Part shown: in pieces, positions 1-10,100 of the stretch
How the letters are laid out: every line of letters starts with the position of its first letter
Position numbering within the stretch: position 1 is the stretch's first letter
Source of the DNA: Pedobacter ginsengisoli
GTDB lineage: Bacteria > Bacteroidota > Bacteroidia > Sphingobacteriales > Sphingobacteriaceae
DNA: 64,000 bases
Assembly (NCBI RefSeq): GCF_002736205.1
Contig: NZ_CP024091.1
Span: forward strand, 3,407,555-3,471,554
Reading direction: 5' to 3'
Notes under the pieces: model-generated
The model's input: the letters and a program-made list of their open reading frames with translations, nothing else
Database searches by the model: none
Told to the model about the DNA's origin: nothing
Translations under genes and position numbers: made by a program

Positions 1-994
1 TCACAGTTTCAGCTCCCCATCCGTTTCCATACGGAAAAATTGACTGTTCACGCATACCGGTCATTACCATCCAGTGGTTACCATCGGTATTTCCATCATA
101 ATCACTTGTATAAGTATATTTTATTGCAAAAATGGTCTCCTTATTATCCTCACCCGCATAGGAGGCTTGTGATGCTGCCGGCCATAGGTTCGCAAAGTTT
201 TCAATTAAACTATATCCACCTTTTGTAATTACGTTTTCAAGATGTGCCAGGGCTTCGGCCTTTGTGACAACACCAACCAGATCAGCTTTTGCATAATAAC
301 CCGTATAGAACAAGAACACCCTCCCCAATAGTGCTTCGGCAGCATATTTGGTAACCCTGCCATGATTTGCCACAGCCTGGGCCGGATAAGCAACATCCGG
401 TAAATTTTCAGCAGCAAATTTCAGATCAGCAGCAATTACTTTATAAACTTCATCCGGATTACTCTGTGGTATATTCTCCGTAGATGGAGCTGTTAATAAA
501 GGAATATTACCCCAAAGTCTAACCATATCAAACAGCAGGTAGGCGCGTAAATAGCGAGCCTCTGATTCATATGTTTTTCTTAACTGAGTATCGCTACCCC
601 ATTCAATCTGATCCATTTTACCTATTAGCATATTGCAACGGTACAGGGCCTTATAATATAAAATCCAGTTACTATTGTATACGTTCTGATCTGAAGGTGA
701 ACGTGTCTTATCAAATTCATCAATCATCTGATAACCAAAACCATCAGAATTTCCAACACCCCCAAAAGTATTATCAGACATTACCTCGGCCGCGACTGGC
801 AAAGCAACGCCTTCAGACCATACAATCTGTAGTCCATCGTAACAACCAACCAATGCAGTAAATGCATCTTTTGGTGTTTTGTAAAAATTCTGGTCATTTA
901 CTGAGGTAACTTGTTGAGTATCCAAAAAACCTTTTTTGCAGGCGCCTAAAGATAAAAGGCCAAGCGCAACAGCATATATTTTTATTGCTTTCAT
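1..994 (-). CDS. RagB/SusD family outer-membrane glycan-binding lipoprotein (3' end outside the window)
   Basis: This is the surface lipoprotein partner of the SusC porin encoded just upstream (18 bases between the SusC stop and this ATG). It would cap the porin and bind the incoming saccharide. The reading frame starts at 994 and stays open to the window edge, so about 330 residues are visible and the C-terminal part is missing. The N-terminus has a hydrophobic stretch and the lipobox LGAC, followed by KKGFLDTQ, which is typical of SusD proteins. TPR-like helices typical of SusD can be read after it, for example the segment around SEARYLRAYLLFDMVRLWG. It is the last visible gene of the GH31-SusC-SusD unit. 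The family call is secure; the ligand is unknown, although the neighbouring GH31 enzyme suggests an alpha-linked substrate. Confidence 0.93.
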   Translation of the reverse strand, partial: MKAIKIYAVALGLLSLGACKKGFLDTQQVTSVNDQNFYKTPKDAFTALVGCYDGLQIVWSEGVALPVAAEVMSDNTFGGVGNSDGFGYQMIDEFDKTRSPSDQNVYNSNWILYYKALYRCNMLIGKMDQIEWGSDTQLRKTYESEARYLRAYLLFDMVRLWGNIPLLTAPSTENIPQSNPDEVYKVIAADLKFAAENLPDVAYPAQAVANHGRVTKYAAEALLGRVFLFYTGYYAKADLVGVVTKAEALAHLENVITKGGYSLIENFANLWPAASQASYAGEDNKETIFAIKYTYTSDYDGNTDGNHWMVMTGMREQSIFPYGNGWGAETV

Positions 995-1012
995 ATTTTT
1001 ATGATCTTGTAG

Positions 1013-4000
1013 TTAAAACTTAAGATTGGCTCCTATCATGAATGTTCTTGGTCTGGGATAATAACCTACATCTATACCAGATGCAAATCCTTCAGTACCA
1101 TAACCTATCTCCGGATCCATTCCATCGTATTTTGTAAAGGTGTAAACGTTTAATGCCGCAGCATATAACCTTACTTGTTTCAGGTAACTCTTTTTAAATA
1201 ACTTACCCAGATCATAACCCAAAGTGATGTTACTGATCCTTAAAAAATCTCCTTTCTGGATATACAGATCAGAGAAAGTTGTCCAATTCCGGTTGTCGTC
1301 GGTTACACGGGGAATGGTGTTAGATGATCCCTCGCCATGCCACCTGTCGAGTATTCTGGCAGTATAGTTACCATACTGACTAGATTGATCTCTGTATGAT
1401 TGCACGATATCGTTCCCGGCTACTCCTGAAGCTACAATAGAAAAATCGAAGCCTTTATAATCACCCGAAAGCGTGATACCAAACGTATAATCCGGGTTAG
1501 GATTACCAATCATGCCTCTATCCAGGTTATCTATAACTCCATCTCCGTTTACATCAACAAATTTAACATCTCCGGGAGCGGCAGTTGGCTGTATTTGCTT
1601 ACCGCCGGCAGATCTGTAATTTTGTACTTCAGCTTCATTCTGGAATATACCTGCTGTTTTTAATCCCCAGAAATAACCAATTGGGAAGCCGTTCTCTGCC
1701 CTATAAAACTCAAGTGCATTACTATATAATTGGTTGGATGCCCCGTGAATTATACCATCTGATGTAGGAATGCTACCAACCTTATTTTTATTGTAAGCAC
1801 CATTTACACCAACAGAATAATTAAATTCGCCCACCTTGTTTCTATAATTAAGGGCTAATTCTATACCAGTATTTTTCACATTACCACCATTAATAAAAGG
1901 AGCATCGGCCCCTGCTGTGGCAAGAATTGGCACTGCTATTAACCAGTCTTTAGTAGTTTTATTATACCAATCAAAGTTCACAGCAAACTTGCCTTGTAAA
2001 AAATTAGCATCAAACCCAATATTGGTTTGTTCTGATGTCTCCCATTTCACAGCAGGGTTAGCAATTCTACTTTGATAACCACCCGGAGTAAGCACCCCTT
2101 CATCGGGGCCAAAAATATAGTTGGTATTATTTAACTTAATTGGTGCCAGATATTGAAAGGCATCTATGTTTTGACTTCCAACCTGGCCCCAACTGGCACG
2201 TACCTTAAGAAAGTCTAACCATTCTTTTTGCCCTTGCATAAAACTTTCGTTGGTTACTACCCAGCCTGCAGAAACAGAAGGGAAATATCCCCAACGGTTT
2301 TCCGGTCCAAAACGTGAAGAACCATCTGCTCTGAAAGTGGCATTCAATAAGTATTTTTCTTTGTAATTATAATTTAACCTGCCGAAATAAGATAACCTGC
2401 GATCTGGATCATAAGGCGCACCTCCAATAGTAATGCCTGCGATGTTTTTACCTGTTGCATTGCTCAGCCAGGCATAATCAAGACTTTCATAAATCAGGTT
2501 GGTATTTGTTCCAAAAATATTAGAGCCGTCTGCACGATAAGCAGAGCTACCCACCATTGCTTCGAAGGTATGGTCGTTATTTAAAGTAAACTTATAGCTC
2601 AGCAAATTGTCCCAGATCAGAGATTTGCCTTTATTCATAGACTGACTGGCCTTGGTAGTAATACTGTAAGTATAGATAGAAAGATTGTAGATTGGGGTAA
2701 AAGAACGACTTTCTCCTGCACTGTAATCCATGCCTAAGCTGGTTTTAAATTTCAGATTCTTAATCGGTTCAATTACCATGTAAATATCACCAAGCAAACG
2801 CTGGCTGTTTCTTCTGTTCTGATTGGTATACACCATAGTTGCATACGGGTTTGCCTCACCATTATTCCAGGTAGACTTACTGTTGTCGAAGAAATTCCCA
2901 TTCTCATCATACATCTTCAAAAATGGACTGGCACTAAAAGCCCCACGAAATGAGTTGTTATATTGATTACCAACCCCTATTCCATTATTTTTAATATCTG
3001 TATAGGTAAGGTGCTGTCCAATTTTGATGATCTCTTTGTAAAAATTATGCTCAGAATTAATTCGGAAGCTATAACGCTGATAGTTAGATAAGCCTTTGCC
3101 TCCTACAACACCTTCCTGTCCTGTATAAGATAAACCTAATGAATAAACTGAAGCTTCAGATGCGCCAGATGCACCAAGGGCGTAATTTTGCGTAAGCGCA
3201 TTGTCTACAAACATCTGGTCCATCCAGTTTGTCCCTTTACCAAAAGCTTTTATTTCATCGTTAGTAAAAAGCGGTTGTTTGCCTCCATTTACAGCAGCCT
3301 CGCTCATAATGGCTGCATACTCCGAAGCATTAAGCAAGTCAATTTTTTTTGCAACATTTTGTACCCCTGCATAGGCATCAAAAGTAATTTGCCCCGCCTG
3401 TCCGCGCTTACCCTGCCTTGTGGTCACCAACACTACCCCATTGGCTGCCTGAGAGCCATAAATAGCGGCAGATGCCGCATCCTTTAAAATATCGATTGAC
3501 TCAATATCCGACGAGTTTAAATAAGTGATGTCGCCTGTAAGTACCCCATCTACAACATACAGTGGGCCTGAATTACCGATGGTACCCAATCCCCTGATGG
3601 TAACTTTAATATTTTCGCCGGGCTGACCAGAGGTTGAGGCAATTTGCACGCCGGGAGTTTGACCCTGTAGGCCTTGCAAGGCGTTAGTGGTACTTTGCTT
3701 TTGCAGCGTTTCTCCCTTAACCTGAACCGTGGCACCGGTTACCAGTTTCTTTTGCTGAACACCGTAACCCACTACCACAACTTCGTTGAGGCCCTGATTA
3801 TCTTCGTCCAGACTAATGTTGATGGAGTTACTTTGCCCAACTGTTACTTCTTTGGCTACAAAACCAATAGAGCTAACCTGTAATATATCTCCGGTTTGAG
3901 CATTAATGGTGTATGCCCCCTCGTTGGTGGTTCCTGTTCCCCCGGTTTTTCCTTTTACTTTAACTACTGCTCCCGGTATAGGCTGCCCATCCGCTGCAGT

Positions 4001-4123
4001 TACTTTTCCACTGATCTGACGCTGCTGTGCAAATAGAGATTCGCTAAAAAAAAGCAGTGAAAGAAACATCAGCAGAAAAATATGTTCTCTTTTAATCATA
4101 GAATTCTTTTTCATGCCGTTCAT
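1013..4123 (-). CDS. SusC/RagA family TonB-linked outer membrane transporter
   Basis: This TonB-dependent porin (1036 residues) imports oligosaccharides across the outer membrane together with the SusD protein encoded next. A signal peptide ends near residue 33 (...SLFAQQ). A carboxypeptidase-regulatory-like beta domain covers about residues 36-115. The linker NEVVVVGYG and the plug domain follow, with motifs such as GLGTIGNSGPLYVVDG and DAASAAIYGSQAANGVVLVTT. The rest is the 22-strand barrel, which ends in an aromatic residue (NLKF). Length and domain order are normal for the family. The first ATG is used; in-frame ATGs at 4114 and 4099 would also leave a full signal peptide. It lies 48 bases downstream of the GH31 gene, so GH31, SusC and SusD are probably one transcript. 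Confidence 0.96.
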   Translation of the reverse strand: MNGMKKNSMIKREHIFLLMFLSLLFFSESLFAQQRQISGKVTAADGQPIPGAVVKVKGKTGGTGTTNEGAYTINAQTGDILQVSSIGFVAKEVTVGQSNSINISLDEDNQGLNEVVVVGYGVQQKKLVTGATVQVKGETLQKQSTTNALQGLQGQTPGVQIASTSGQPGENIKVTIRGLGTIGNSGPLYVVDGVLTGDITYLNSSDIESIDILKDAASAAIYGSQAANGVVLVTTRQGKRGQAGQITFDAYAGVQNVAKKIDLLNASEYAAIMSEAAVNGGKQPLFTNDEIKAFGKGTNWMDQMFVDNALTQNYALGASGASEASVYSLGLSYTGQEGVVGGKGLSNYQRYSFRINSEHNFYKEIIKIGQHLTYTDIKNNGIGVGNQYNNSFRGAFSASPFLKMYDENGNFFDNSKSTWNNGEANPYATMVYTNQNRRNSQRLLGDIYMVIEPIKNLKFKTSLGMDYSAGESRSFTPIYNLSIYTYSITTKASQSMNKGKSLIWDNLLSYKFTLNNDHTFEAMVGSSAYRADGSNIFGTNTNLIYESLDYAWLSNATGKNIAGITIGGAPYDPDRRLSYFGRLNYNYKEKYLLNATFRADGSSRFGPENRWGYFPSVSAGWVVTNESFMQGQKEWLDFLKVRASWGQVGSQNIDAFQYLAPIKLNNTNYIFGPDEGVLTPGGYQSRIANPAVKWETSEQTNIGFDANFLQGKFAVNFDWYNKTTKDWLIAVPILATAGADAPFINGGNVKNTGIELALNYRNKVGEFNYSVGVNGAYNKNKVGSIPTSDGIIHGASNQLYSNALEFYRAENGFPIGYFWGLKTAGIFQNEAEVQNYRSAGGKQIQPTAAPGDVKFVDVNGDGVIDNLDRGMIGNPNPDYTFGITLSGDYKGFDFSIVASGVAGNDIVQSYRDQSSQYGNYTARILDRWHGEGSSNTIPRVTDDNRNWTTFSDLYIQKGDFLRISNITLGYDLGKLFKKSYLKQVRLYAAALNVYTFTKYDGMDPEIGYGTEGFASGIDVGYYPRPRTFMIGANLKF

Positions 4124-4171
4124 AAAGATTTAGTAAATAATTGATTCATTTTATATTGGTTTATATTTTGG

Positions 4172-7021
4172 TTACAGTTTTATTGTGACGGCTTTACCAC
4201 TGTAAGTAAAACTTTGGTTTACCTTTTGGTTAAAGTCTAATGCCCTTGCTGATTTGGGAGTAATGACCACGATCTTAAACGTTCTGGAATCCTGCATTCC
4301 CTTAAAACTTCCTTTGCGACTACCTACGGTAAGCGTTTTGGTATTTTCGTCGTAATTGAAATCTATGGTAGCAAAAGCGCCTTTCTCATAATTGTAATTG
4401 GTACCCTCATCTTCATAAAGAGAGAATGAAGCATTTTTACCGGTATACACAAACAGTGTTATTGGATCAGCTGGTTTTTCTGAAGTGTATTGTAATTCAG
4501 GCCCTGTAGGCACAATAGACCCTTCTTTTACATACACAGGCATCTTTTCATATGGTGCATCAGCTTTAATGGTTTGCCCGCCATTAAAATACTTGCCTGT
4601 ATAAAGGTCATACCATCCTTGCCCTGATGGCAGGTACACTTCCCTGTTCCGCTCTTTATATTTATAAACAGGATTAATTAACAGTGAAGGTCCAAAAAGG
4701 AAGGCGTCAGACAAGTTAAAAGCTTTTAGATCCTGAGGGAAGTCCATCATTAAACCACGCATCATGGTATAATCGTGATGATAGGTATTTCCGGCAATTG
4801 AATAAATGTATGGCATCAACCTGTATCGCAGTTTATTATAGTACAGCATACTTTTATAAGCAGGATGACCTTCTGGTGCGATGTTATAGATCTCTCTGAA
4901 AGGAAACTGTCCGTGTACCCTGAACAATGGCACGAAAGCGCCAAACTGGTACCAACGGGCATTCAGTTCCCTCCACTCTTCAAGGTCTTCTTTATTTGGG
5001 TTTTCATAACGTTTTTCGACAGAAAAACCGCCAATATCCATAGTCCAGTAAGGCATGCCCGAAAGTGAAAAGTTTACACCTGCACCGATCTGGGTTTTCA
5101 TATCTTCCCATCTCGAAGCGATATCACCACTCCAGGCCACAGCGGCATATCTTTGCAAGCCAGCATATGCAGACCGTGTTAAAATAAACACCCTGTTTTC
5201 GTTATTCACTTTACGCTGTCCTTCGTAAACGCCTTTAGCATTAACCAATGGAAATGCATTAAAGTAAGTTGTAGATGATCCTTCATAGGTCGGGTTCATC
5301 AGGTCCTTTCTAATCTCTACCGGTAAATTCGAATGCATGTCTGGCTCCGTCGCATCCATCCACCAGGCATCTATACCTTTACTATATAACCTTTTGTTCA
5401 TCAACTCCCAAAAGGCTGTTCTTGCTTTAGGATTAAAAGCATCATAGAATGTGTTTGAATATCCTTTGCCTATCCAGTCTACACGACCATCTGCAATATT
5501 TCTTTTATAAAGGAAATTTTGCTCGTTTAGCTTATCATAAATATCAAAGCCTTTATTGAACTTAGGCCAAACTGATATCATCAGATTCACATTTTGTTTA
5601 TGAAGAGATTTGATCATCCCATCAGGATCAGCAAAACGCTCGGGATCAAATTGCTGGCTACCCCATTCCGGTTGCTTCCAGTATGACCAATCCAATACAA
5701 TATTATCAAGCGGGATTTTTTTGTCGCGGAATGTTTTTACAGTTGATAAAATCTCATCCTGCGTTTTGTAGCGTTCCCTGCTTTGCCAAAAGCCCATTGC
5801 CCATTTTGGCATTAAAACGGCCTTACCTGTTACCGTGCGGTAACCACTGATTACCTGATCGGCATTTGCACCCTGAATAAAATAGTAATTAACAGCGTTG
5901 CCAGATTCAGAACTTAGCGCAAAGGTATTCATTAACGATTTTGGCAAAGGAGGCAAACAGGTTAGTCCCAGGTAAGATTCTGCACCATCTGGTATCCATT
6001 CAATCTTAATTTTAGTCTTCTTGTTCTTTTTTAATTCCAGATCTAATATTGCCGATCCTGAATTCCATGCCTGACGCCAAAAATCGGCAACAAGTTTGTC
6101 ATCAAACCAAACTTTAATATAACCGGCGTATTTTAACTGGAGCTGGTAGAGTCCTTCCAGTTCACTTGCTACAGCACCCTCATAATGCACCACTGCATCC
6201 TGCATCTTTACGGTCGAAGGAAACTTATGCTGATCTGTTAACCAGTTTATGGATAGTTCAGATATTGGTTGTTTAAGCAGTACCTTGTCGGGGTCAGTTT
6301 TTGAGGTATAAGTAGCTGTAAGCCATCCTTCATCACCTTCTTTAGAAAATAATTTCAGTGCAGTTAAAGGCTGATAATCTCTGATATCGCCCGCACGGGT
6401 GATGGAGTAATTATCCCAAAGTAGTCCATAACCCTTATTAGAAACAAAAAAGGGAACCCCTATTTCTGTATTATACTGTACAAGATCTACCCTGCGCCCA
6501 TTATAATTTACCAGGCCTTGCTGGTGCTGTCCCAAACCATAATACGCTTCATTTTCCTGTGCATCAAACAACTGCGAAACCTGATAAGATGGTTCTCCGC
6601 TAAATACCTTAGGAATAAGTGAAAGGCCTTCATTTTTTGTTTGGGCAAGCAGCACTTTACCACTGGAATCACGATAGGTGATTAAACCGGTTTTTGTAGA
6701 CACATCAACTTTTAATGATGAAGTACTTAAGGTCACCTGATCCGGTGATTTGGTTGTTGTAAATTTAACAGCATCATCTGAAAGTTTAACAGCCATTAAA
6801 CTTTTGTCATCGGGAAACTTTTCAGTTGCAATTGCAGTAACATGAATAATCTTATCGGATAATGGTTGAAGCTTTATTTTTTTAATTCCTGAGGCAGAAT
6901 GTTGAATGGGAATTTCAATCCCTGAGTTTGTTTGCGCATTATCTTTTACTTGCCCGCTTACATTTATATATAGTAACATACTACCTATAAACATCACGGA
7001 GCTCACCCTAATTTTTTGCAT
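4172..7021 (-). CDS. GH31 family glycosidase with PA14 insert (probable alpha-xylosidase or alpha-glucosidase)
   Basis: This secreted or periplasmic exo-glycosidase (949 residues) removes alpha-linked terminal sugars. A signal peptide is visible at the N-terminus (hydrophobic to about residue 23). The galactose-mutarotase-like N-domain precedes a PA14-like insert at about residues 257-344, then the TIM barrel. The likely nucleophile Asp is in WWMDATEPD (near residue 557) and the likely acid/base Asp in SGDIASRW (near residue 632). The motif DNIVLDWSYW marks the start of the barrel active site. A PA14 insert within GH31 is known from Bacteroidota alpha-xylosidases acting on xyloglucan oligosaccharides, so alpha-xylosidase is the favoured reading. 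No GH5, GH9 or other endo-xyloglucanase is in the window, so the substrate stays open. It heads the GH31-SusC-SusD unit; a pair of direct repeats upstream may bind the adjacent hybrid regulator. Confidence 0.93.
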   Translation of the reverse strand: MQKIRVSSVMFIGSMLLYINVSGQVKDNAQTNSGIEIPIQHSASGIKKIKLQPLSDKIIHVTAIATEKFPDDKSLMAVKLSDDAVKFTTTKSPDQVTLSTSSLKVDVSTKTGLITYRDSSGKVLLAQTKNEGLSLIPKVFSGEPSYQVSQLFDAQENEAYYGLGQHQQGLVNYNGRRVDLVQYNTEIGVPFFVSNKGYGLLWDNYSITRAGDIRDYQPLTALKLFSKEGDEGWLTATYTSKTDPDKVLLKQPISELSINWLTDQHKFPSTVKMQDAVVHYEGAVASELEGLYQLQLKYAGYIKVWFDDKLVADFWRQAWNSGSAILDLELKKNKKTKIKIEWIPDGAESYLGLTCLPPLPKSLMNTFALSSESGNAVNYYFIQGANADQVISGYRTVTGKAVLMPKWAMGFWQSRERYKTQDEILSTVKTFRDKKIPLDNIVLDWSYWKQPEWGSQQFDPERFADPDGMIKSLHKQNVNLMISVWPKFNKGFDIYDKLNEQNFLYKRNIADGRVDWIGKGYSNTFYDAFNPKARTAFWELMNKRLYSKGIDAWWMDATEPDMHSNLPVEIRKDLMNPTYEGSSTTYFNAFPLVNAKGVYEGQRKVNNENRVFILTRSAYAGLQRYAAVAWSGDIASRWEDMKTQIGAGVNFSLSGMPYWTMDIGGFSVEKRYENPNKEDLEEWRELNARWYQFGAFVPLFRVHGQFPFREIYNIAPEGHPAYKSMLYYNKLRYRLMPYIYSIAGNTYHHDYTMMRGLMMDFPQDLKAFNLSDAFLFGPSLLINPVYKYKERNREVYLPSGQGWYDLYTGKYFNGGQTIKADAPYEKMPVYVKEGSIVPTGPELQYTSEKPADPITLFVYTGKNASFSLYEDEGTNYNYEKGAFATIDFNYDENTKTLTVGSRKGSFKGMQDSRTFKIVVITPKSARALDFNQKVNQSFTYSGKAVTIKL

Positions 7022-7096
7022 AGAAATAAATACTGTTTATACCTGGTTTATTTATTTCTAAAGGTATACGCAAGCAAAAAACGGGAGGGCATTCAA

Positions 7097-7130
7097 ATGA
7101 TAACAATTAGGTATTCATATGTTAACAAAT
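7097..7130 (-). promoter_or_regulatory. Direct repeat upstream of the GH31-susCD unit, possible HTCS binding site
   Basis: Two copies of a 12-base element, ATGATAACAATT (7097-7108) and ATGTTAACAAAT (7119-7130), agree at 10 of 12 positions. Their starts are 22 bases apart, two helical turns. They lie 76-109 bases upstream of the GH31 start in the 124-base spacer after the hybrid two-component gene. AraC-type output domains commonly bind such direct repeats, so this is a reasonable target for the neighbouring regulator. The repeat is read directly from the sequence; its function is inference. No convincing -7/-33 pair was found beside it. Confidence 0.4.
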
Positions 7131-7145
7131 GGCCCAATATGAATG

Positions 7146-10100
7146 TTAAACCGGCTCTTGATCGGGTTTTGTTAAAGCATAGGCTGATGGCAGCATATTG
7201 AATTCCTGCTTAAAATATTTACTGAAATGTTTAGGATTACTGAAGCCTACTTCATATGCTACCTCGGCAATGGTCATTTGAGATTTTAGCAGCAAAGGTT
7301 TAGATTTTAGCAACCTGTAAGAGCGTATATATTCTACAGGAGATTTACCGGTAAGCGGAAGCACTTTTTTATATAAACCTACCCTGCTCATATTCATATC
7401 TGCACTTAACTGGTCAACAGTATACGCAGAGTCTGCCAAATGTTTTTCTATATGAAAAGACAACTGTCTGATGAACTTATCATCAACAGATTCAATTTCT
7501 GATTCTAATGGTTTAAACTCAACCTGTTTTTGATAGGTCTTTTTTGAAAGTGCCTGCTGCTGTAACAGGTTCCTTATTTTCGACAAAAGAATCTCAAAGT
7601 TGAAAGGCTTGGTCATGTAGTCACTGGCACCGGTTTCCAAACCTGTCAGCTGTTCATCTTCAGTGGTCAACGCTGTAAGTAAAATAACAGGCAAATGAGC
7701 GGTGCGTTTATCTGCTTTAATTTTCCGGCACAGATCAATGCCATTCATTTCAGGCATACTCACATCGCTAACAATCAAATCAGGATGTACGGAAAGTATT
7801 TTTTGCCAACCCTCTTTGCCATTGGCAGCCTCGGCTATCTGGTAGTATTCTTTTAAGTTATCCTTTAAATAAAACCTAAAATCCTCGTTATCTTCCACCA
7901 GCATCAGCACAGGCTTTTTACTTTTCCATACAAATTTGGGATCGTTTACCTCATCTTCTCTTACTCCTGCAGTAATTAGCAGATCAAGCTTAGGTTCCGG
8001 AGCAGAAGTTTCTATATCTGCTTTAGGAAATACCAGACTAACTGTAAACTCAGTCCCTTCATTCACAATACTGTCAACCGTAATGTGACCTCCATGCAGG
8101 CGTACAAACTCCCGGGTAATCGACAACCCTATCCCACTTCCCTGATTAACAATAGAGTCAGGAACATCGTTTTGAAAAAACCTTTCGAATATCCTTGCCT
8201 TGTTATCCTCAGGGATACCAATGCCGGTATCAGACACTTTAAGAATCAGTTCAGTTTGTTTCTGTTCATTAACGGTAGTGAGCAAACTTACTTTTACCTT
8301 GCCTCCTTGTGGCGTGAACTTAAAGGCATTTGAAAGCAGATTAAATAATATTCTTTCAATTTTATCATGATCAAAAAAGGTAATCAGACCTTTCCTATCA
8401 GTCTGAAAACTAAAACTGATGTTCTTTCTGTCAGCTATATCACTAAAAGAAAATGACAGTTCCTGAATAAAAGCAATAATGTCCCCGGTTTTAGGGTGCA
8501 ATTTTAATTCGTGCACCTCCATTCTCCTGAAATCCAACAATTGATTTACCAGATTCAACAGGCGGCGCCCGTTCCGATGAATCATTTGAAGTTGCGGCCT
8601 TTCTGCGTCCTGAGCCTGTTTAATCAGTTTCTCAAGAGGGGTAATAATTAATGATAACGGAGTTCTGAATTCATGACTTACATTGGTAAGAAACTTTATC
8701 TTAAGCAGATCCAGATCATGCATCCGTTTTGCCTGTTGCCGCTCCTGTTCTATTAAAAACTCTTTCTTTATCCGTTGAATACCCCTATGCCTGATAAAAA
8801 GCAAGGTACCCCCAATTAGCAACACGTAAATGATATAAGCAAGTGTCGTTCTCCAGAAAGGAGGCATAATGGTAATGTTAAGGCTAGTTTCGTTATTAAT
8901 CCAGTTCCCCGAAGCATCAGTGGAAACCACCTTAAAAGTATAATCACCCGGATCAATATTGGTATAGGTGGCCAATCGGTTATTCCCCTGGAGTTCCTGC
9001 CAGTGCTGATCAAACCCTTCCAGTTTATACCGATATTTTATTTTTTGAGGATTAAAGAAATTCAGAGCTGCAAACTCCAATGCAAATCCATTCTGACTAT
9101 GGTTCAGCTTTAAATCTTTTGTAAAAATGATCGACTTATTTAATAACACCCTCCCGTTTACCTGATCATTTATGCCAATGCTCCTGTTAGAAATCTGCAG
9201 ATCGGTAAGTACTATAACAGGTTTAGCATTATCATTTCTAATGTCAGCCGGTTTAAAAAGATTAAAGCCATTTGCCCCTCCAAACAACAATTCTCCTGAT
9301 CTGGTCTTATACCCCGCATTGGCATTAAATGCATTGCCCTGTAAACCATCCTGCTCATCGTACTTACGAAAAGTGTAAGAGAATTTGTTTTTATCTATCT
9401 TTTTAACAATGATCTCGAACAAACCATTCGCGGTACTTACCCAAAGGTTTTTGTCGTTATCCTCAACCACTTTTAAGGTGGTCATTTCGGTAAGCCCATC
9501 TTTACTATCGAAATTACGGAACTGTCCGGATTCAGGATTTAACCTGCTTAATCCATCTCTTGTAGAAATCCATATAAAACCATAGCTATCCTCCATTATG
9601 CCATAAACAACGTTATTAGTCAATAACTTTTTATCACCCGGTTTGCTTTTATAATGAATAAACCTGCCATCTGTTGTCATTTCATCAACACCATCTGCAC
9701 TGCCTATCCAGATACTGCCCTTGTTATCCTCTATTAAACAGGAGAGCGAATTCGAAATTATGCCATTCTTATCTCCTAATTTTTTATGGATAAAAACGCC
9801 TTTAGCTCTATCAAATTTATCCAATCCTCCACCTAAGGTTGCAACCCATAAGTTTCCCCTTCTGTCTTCAAGAATATCCCATACCCGATCGTCGGCAAGG
9901 CTGGTTACATCCTGATCATTATGTTTATAATTGGTAAACTTCGCACCATCAAAACTGCTTAATCCGCCAAAATAAGTACCCACCCATAGTTTTTTTTGAT
10001 GATCTATAAACAGCGCTACAATAATATCGTTGCTCAAACTGTTTTGGTTTCCGGACTCATGCACATACCTTTTAAATTGTCCGGTTTTTCTATTAAAATA

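Noticed and set aside
8085..9915. Several open frames on the plus strand inside the HTCS gene
   Set aside because: Shadow frames of a strongly conserved long gene; no family similarity.
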